Part shown: piece after piece, positions 31,964 to 35,206 of the stretch
How the letters are laid out: every line of letters starts with the position of its first letter
How positions within the stretch are numbered: the first letter of the stretch is position 1
Assembly: GCA_034698045.1 (NCBI GenBank)
Contig: JAQGAU010000191.1
Coordinates: forward strand, 1 to 35,206
Reading direction: 5' to 3'
From: Paramacrobiotus richtersi
Taxonomy: Eukaryota; Tardigrada; Eutardigrada; Parachela; Macrobiotidae
Length of the DNA: 35,206 nt
Translations under genes and position numbers: made by a program
Notes under the pieces: generated by a model
Database searches by the model: none
What the model saw: only the letters and a program-made list of their open reading frames with translations
Told to the model about the DNA's origin: nothing

Positions 31964-32995
31964 CTATATGAACCTCTTCCTAGAAAACCCACGAGGAAAT
32001 AAAATACAACGAAAGGTCACATACTTCCGAAGATTACTGAAGGCTAACGCAAAGACAACAGGATCAACCACTGCCTGGAAACCTAATAGCAGATTAATCA
32101 CTTGTGTGATATTTGAATCGTATACGGTGGAGAAGTTTAATATAACATTAAACCAAATCACACTGGGTGTCCAGGACAGGAAGACACATAAAGTCAGAAA
32201 TACTGCTTGTAGTCGTAATCATTGGCGATATTTTTCTAATTACCCTGCAACCGGCGATCTCCTTCATCAAGATGTCGGGGCATGCCGCAAGCATAATCAA
32301 TTCACAAACGACGAAGACCATGTGCACAAGAGAATCCCAGGTTTGCAGAATGACACTCCTCGCTGAGTTTACAATACACCCTCCTTGCAGATTTGAAGCG
32401 CTTAGCGCGTATGCATTAACGGCAATGCCCGGGACTGTGATAACATGGAGAGCAATCAATGAAATAACACACAATATTGTCGCGTTTTCAACGCTGTGGT
32501 TCCCTCCTTGCAGATTTGAAGGTCTTAACGCGTTTGCATTAATCACAATGCCCGGGACTATGATTACATGGAGGGCAATCAATGAAATAACGCACAATAT
32601 TGTGGCGTTTTCAACGCTGCGGTAATGAATCGGCAGTGCGATCGCCCATACTGTATACGATTTGGCCGAATGCGCTGACATTGGCCAAGCCATATGTCAA
32701 GTGTACATAAAACGAGCAGATAATTAATCCATCTTTCCATGTGCTAAAGTCCGTAAGGTCATCAACAAGTAGGTCAAGTGGTGAGTAGGATACAATGTAA
32801 ACTAAATTAACGACATCAGGAGATTTAATATATAAATCAGAAATGGATTCCTGATGATTTCACGATGCTAGTGGAAAATCAGGATTAAGTCCGTACCGTA
32901 AAAAAGGACAGCTAAGATTGATTTACTATTTCAACCGCATCGTAGATGCCCAAACCCCCCGTAATTCCCGATTCTGTAGAGTTGCTGATGTTCAT
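31964..32995 (-). pseudogene. decayed two-exon-family GPCR (copy C) with internal tandem duplication
   Basis: Starts with MNISNSTESG at 32995, matching copy A. The frame breaks within TM1 (VEIVNQS then a stop) and stays disrupted through TM2-TM3. It is readable again from PIHYRSVENATILCVI. A 123-bp segment covering the end of loop 2, TM4 and the preceding loop is repeated in tandem in frame (32381-32503 and 32504-32626), so TM4 appears twice (SLIALHVIIVPG and SLIALHVITVPG). TM5 (LIMLAACPDIL) follows. The intron and the first codons of exon 2 are gone. TM6 (CVFLSWTPSVIWF) continues in another frame, then TM7 (DPVVFALAF) and a stop at 31964. The order and strand match copies A and B. Confidence 0.85.
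32381..32626. repeat. 123-bp direct tandem duplication inside the GPCR pseudogene
   Basis: Two adjacent 123-bp units begin CTCCTTGCAGATTTGAAG and share CAATGCCCGGGACT, GGCAATCAATGAAATAAC and GTTTTCAACGCTG. The units differ at roughly one base in nine by eye, so the duplication is not recent. The length is a multiple of three, so it inserts 41 codons without shifting the frame. Copies A and B have a single unit. Confidence 0.85.
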
Positions 32996-34043
32996 TATTA
33001 CGAAGACATCCTTTCTGTTTTCGCTACAGCGCCTAAAATTTAATACAGATCTGTGTTATCGAACGGACAGAAACCTCGCCAGCACGGAAAAATTTCACAC
33101 GAACTGTTGGCAGCAAATCGAAGCATGTAATCTGCGCACTTTTCGGGGTTGGTACACAAATTTCGATGATCGGGAGTGTTTGCAAAGAATCGGCTGTAAA
33201 TTTCAGAATAAATCGCCGGCCGGACGAAGAAATGTTCAATTGCCTTCGAATGCTTCTGCTTTACGAAATCTCACATAACTGATACCCGGCCAAAGGCGAG
33301 ATCTTGGTGACATTTTGGCGGTGCAAGTCCCACGCGAAAGCAAAATGAGAAGCGGAGAGCGGTATACAAAGAACGTTTTGCTGTCGTGTTCGCGAACTAT
33401 TCGTATGGCAGTCGTTTTGTGAAAAGGCCCTTCCGGCGTAGCTTTCTGCAAGAGACAATGCTGTTGTGGAACTCCCTGCCGGCTACAGCTGTTACTTTTA
33501 CCCTTTTTTCCCGACGTTTGCGTAAGCTCTATAATGCTAGATCACTTGTCCGTCTTCCGTCATAAAAAGCGAGAGAATGTCTCAGAAACGCATTCTGCTG
33601 CGAGGACGTAAAACCGTATAAATGAAAATTAAGGATCAATTGTTCCCATCGGTGTGTGATAATTAAACACCTGCATTCTGGAGCAAAACACGCCTATGAC
33701 TAGAAGACCGATGTGAATGCAACTGATTACTGACTTGTGCATATGGGCGTTTTATTCCGTGCGTTACATTTCTGTTTGATGTCAACCAGCTGCAACAAAA
33801 GTTAATTTTCATGTAATAGTTTCATCGCTTGAACAACGGTATTCTAATTCGAACAAAACCATAAAGACAGCAGTCGCCACCGCTGCAAGTATCAAGCGAC
33901 CAGCGGGCAACTTCGTGCTAATATGCAGCAATAATTTAGCGAATGCTTAAATTAAAGTAAGATCGGAACAAAGTTAGCATTTGAACAGCGAAAAACGCAA
34001 CCCAGTGAATGAGAATTATGTGGGCTGTTTGAACAGCGTCTGT
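32996..34043. other. intergenic, no gene seen
   Basis: About 1 kb between the GPCR pseudogene start and the stop of the Cys-rich gene. Readings on both strands are short and without motif. No repeats noted. Confidence 0.4.
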
Positions 34044-35206
34044 TTAAGGATGAGCAGGTTCACAGCTGTTTTTCTCGGGATCCCAGTCAAGACCGTCGTT
34101 GCATATGCAGATTCCTGAAGGCGATGTCGGTGTAACATTCCGACAAGTCATGCCTTTCGTAGGATCCGCGGGTCGACCGCACGCATCAACACCACCAACA
34201 GCAGCACCAGACAAACCGCAGAATCGCCCAATGGAGGCTGTACAGAAATAAAATTCCCACATGTCAACCTCTACCCTCACAACAGCTTCAACGGAATCAC
34301 ACTGCAAAGTGTGTGGACTACCATACTCACACTGACACTTGGCAGATGTTTTAGTTTGTCGGTAATACGGCTGGCAGAAGCATCGATGCTGGCCGGGGCC
34401 CATTGCGTTGGCCCAGCATTTCAGGTTCTGCCCGTACCAACAGTCCCTGTCCACACTGCACACCTCGCCCGATAACTGCCCTGTTAAAAGTGCATAAGCG
34501 TCAGTTTACGTTCGGAGGATTTTAGATACAGCGGTAGACATAAAGTGTTGGTTTGGGCAACATTATGATGCAGTGGCTATAACTTTTCCTATGATTTCCA
34601 CCGGAAACAGAACAGACTATGACTGCATTTACCAAAATCTTTCCCCTGTGTCTCGAATACTCTATTTTGTTATGACATGATATTTATTAATTTTTTATGG
34701 TAAATAATCTGCTGTGCTAAAATACGTATGTAAGCAACCATTCAGTAAATAGTTGTCAAATTTCATGAACGATGGATAGCTCTGTCAGTTTGTTATAGTT
34801 TTACACTAGGCGTGCTAATTTTGTACGGTGCACGAAAGGCCAAGTAGCCTAAGACTTCAGATCAAACAATACTGTATACATTTCCAAAATGCTCACCGCG
34901 ACAGCTCCAACTTTTATTGCCAGAATCAAGATGGAGCTTTTCGTATGGGTTGGAACAGCTGCACTTTCCAATAGACTGACCGTTGGTTGTGCTACACGCC
35001 CGAAGGCTGGGATGAATTAACTGACAATCCAGAGAATTCGTACAGTTAATATCCATCGCAACTGGATCTGAAGCAGTACAGAATAATAATGTTTGATGTC
35101 GGTAGAACAAAAGCCGATAATCTTACGATTCTTACCATACCTATGCATTTGTCGTTGATCAGCAGTTTATGGGCAGAACACACACATCTGCCACTGTTTT
35201 GCTCGC
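34044..35206 (-). CDS. Cys-rich secreted or membrane protein with EB/EGF-like modules, 5' end missing
   Basis: Three in-phase exons on the minus strand: beyond the window edge to 35141, then 35067-34897, then 34480-34044 with stop. Junctions are all phase 1 (TGCATAG/GTATGG, GTCGCG/GTGAGC; acceptors CTTCAG and TTAACAG). The protein is a chain of cysteine-spaced units of the EB/EGF type: GRCVCSAHKLLINDKCI, then INCTNSLDCQ...GKCSCSNPY, then EVCSVDRDCWYGQNLKCW...HRCFCQPYY, ending GICICNDGLDWDPEKNSC. Alternating CxC pairs and N-glycosylation sequons (NCT, NKS, NVT) fit an extracellular, disulfide-rich protein. No membrane segment is seen in the visible C-terminal part, so it is probably secreted unless anchored elsewhere. 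The signal peptide and start lie outside the window. Function is unknown; structural matrix or binding roles are possible. Confidence 0.75.

Noticed and set aside
1-35206. CRISPR arrays, tRNA or rRNA genes, bacterial operons, viral genes
   Set aside because: No regular spacer-repeat array, cloverleaf, rRNA-like block, ribosome-binding-site operon or viral coding region was seen; the only retroelement trace is the copia-type LTR.

Overview
The window looks like nuclear DNA from a small-genome invertebrate, most probably a tardigrade. That is inference: introns are mostly 55-110 bp with GT-AG (a few GC-AG) ends, and the genes are rhodopsin-like GPCRs with NRxWA in place of DRY, a receptor guanylate cyclase, BTB-BACK-PHR-type proteins and a Cys-rich secreted protein. 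Nothing points to a bacterium, phage or plasmid, and I saw no rRNA, tRNA or CRISPR.

Layout: 0.4-3.9 kb, minus strand, an eleven-exon BTB-BACK protein gene (BTB-1) with a hAT-type MITE in intron 3. 5.1-5.5 kb, minus, a truncated GPCR pseudogene. 6.7-7.6 kb, minus, an intact single-exon GPCR. 8.7-11.9 kb, minus, a second BTB-BACK gene (BTB-2) whose first six exons match BTB-1 in phase and nearly in length, but with an in-frame TAG in the BACK domain. 13.2-14.2 kb, plus, an intact single-exon GPCR. 15.0-16.2 and 19.4-20.7 kb, minus, two paralogous two-exon GPCRs; the first has a foldback transposon beginning at intron position +5. 23.7-30.7 kb, plus, an eighteen-exon receptor guanylate cyclase with a copia-type 3' LTR in intron 2. 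32.0-33.0 kb, minus, a decayed third member of the two-exon GPCR family with an in-frame 123-bp tandem duplication. 34.0-35.2 kb, minus, the 3' part of a Cys-rich gene that runs off the right end.

The genes are not an operon. The window is a patchwork of local duplications of receptor genes (GPCRs, a cyclase receptor) and of putative Cul3-type BTB adaptors, at several stages of decay and peppered with small non-autonomous transposons. The strongest biological point is the cyclase receptor. Its reading frame can be followed through eighteen exons with conserved catalytic-domain motifs (base-recognition Glu and Cys, second metal Asp, NTASR, KGKG), yet the first metal-binding Asp of the FSDIVGF motif is Tyr. 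It may therefore be a catalytically silent partner subunit or a regulatory pseudoenzyme.

Exon boundaries were derived by hand from splice signals, reading-frame phase and paralogue comparison. They have not been tested against RNA.
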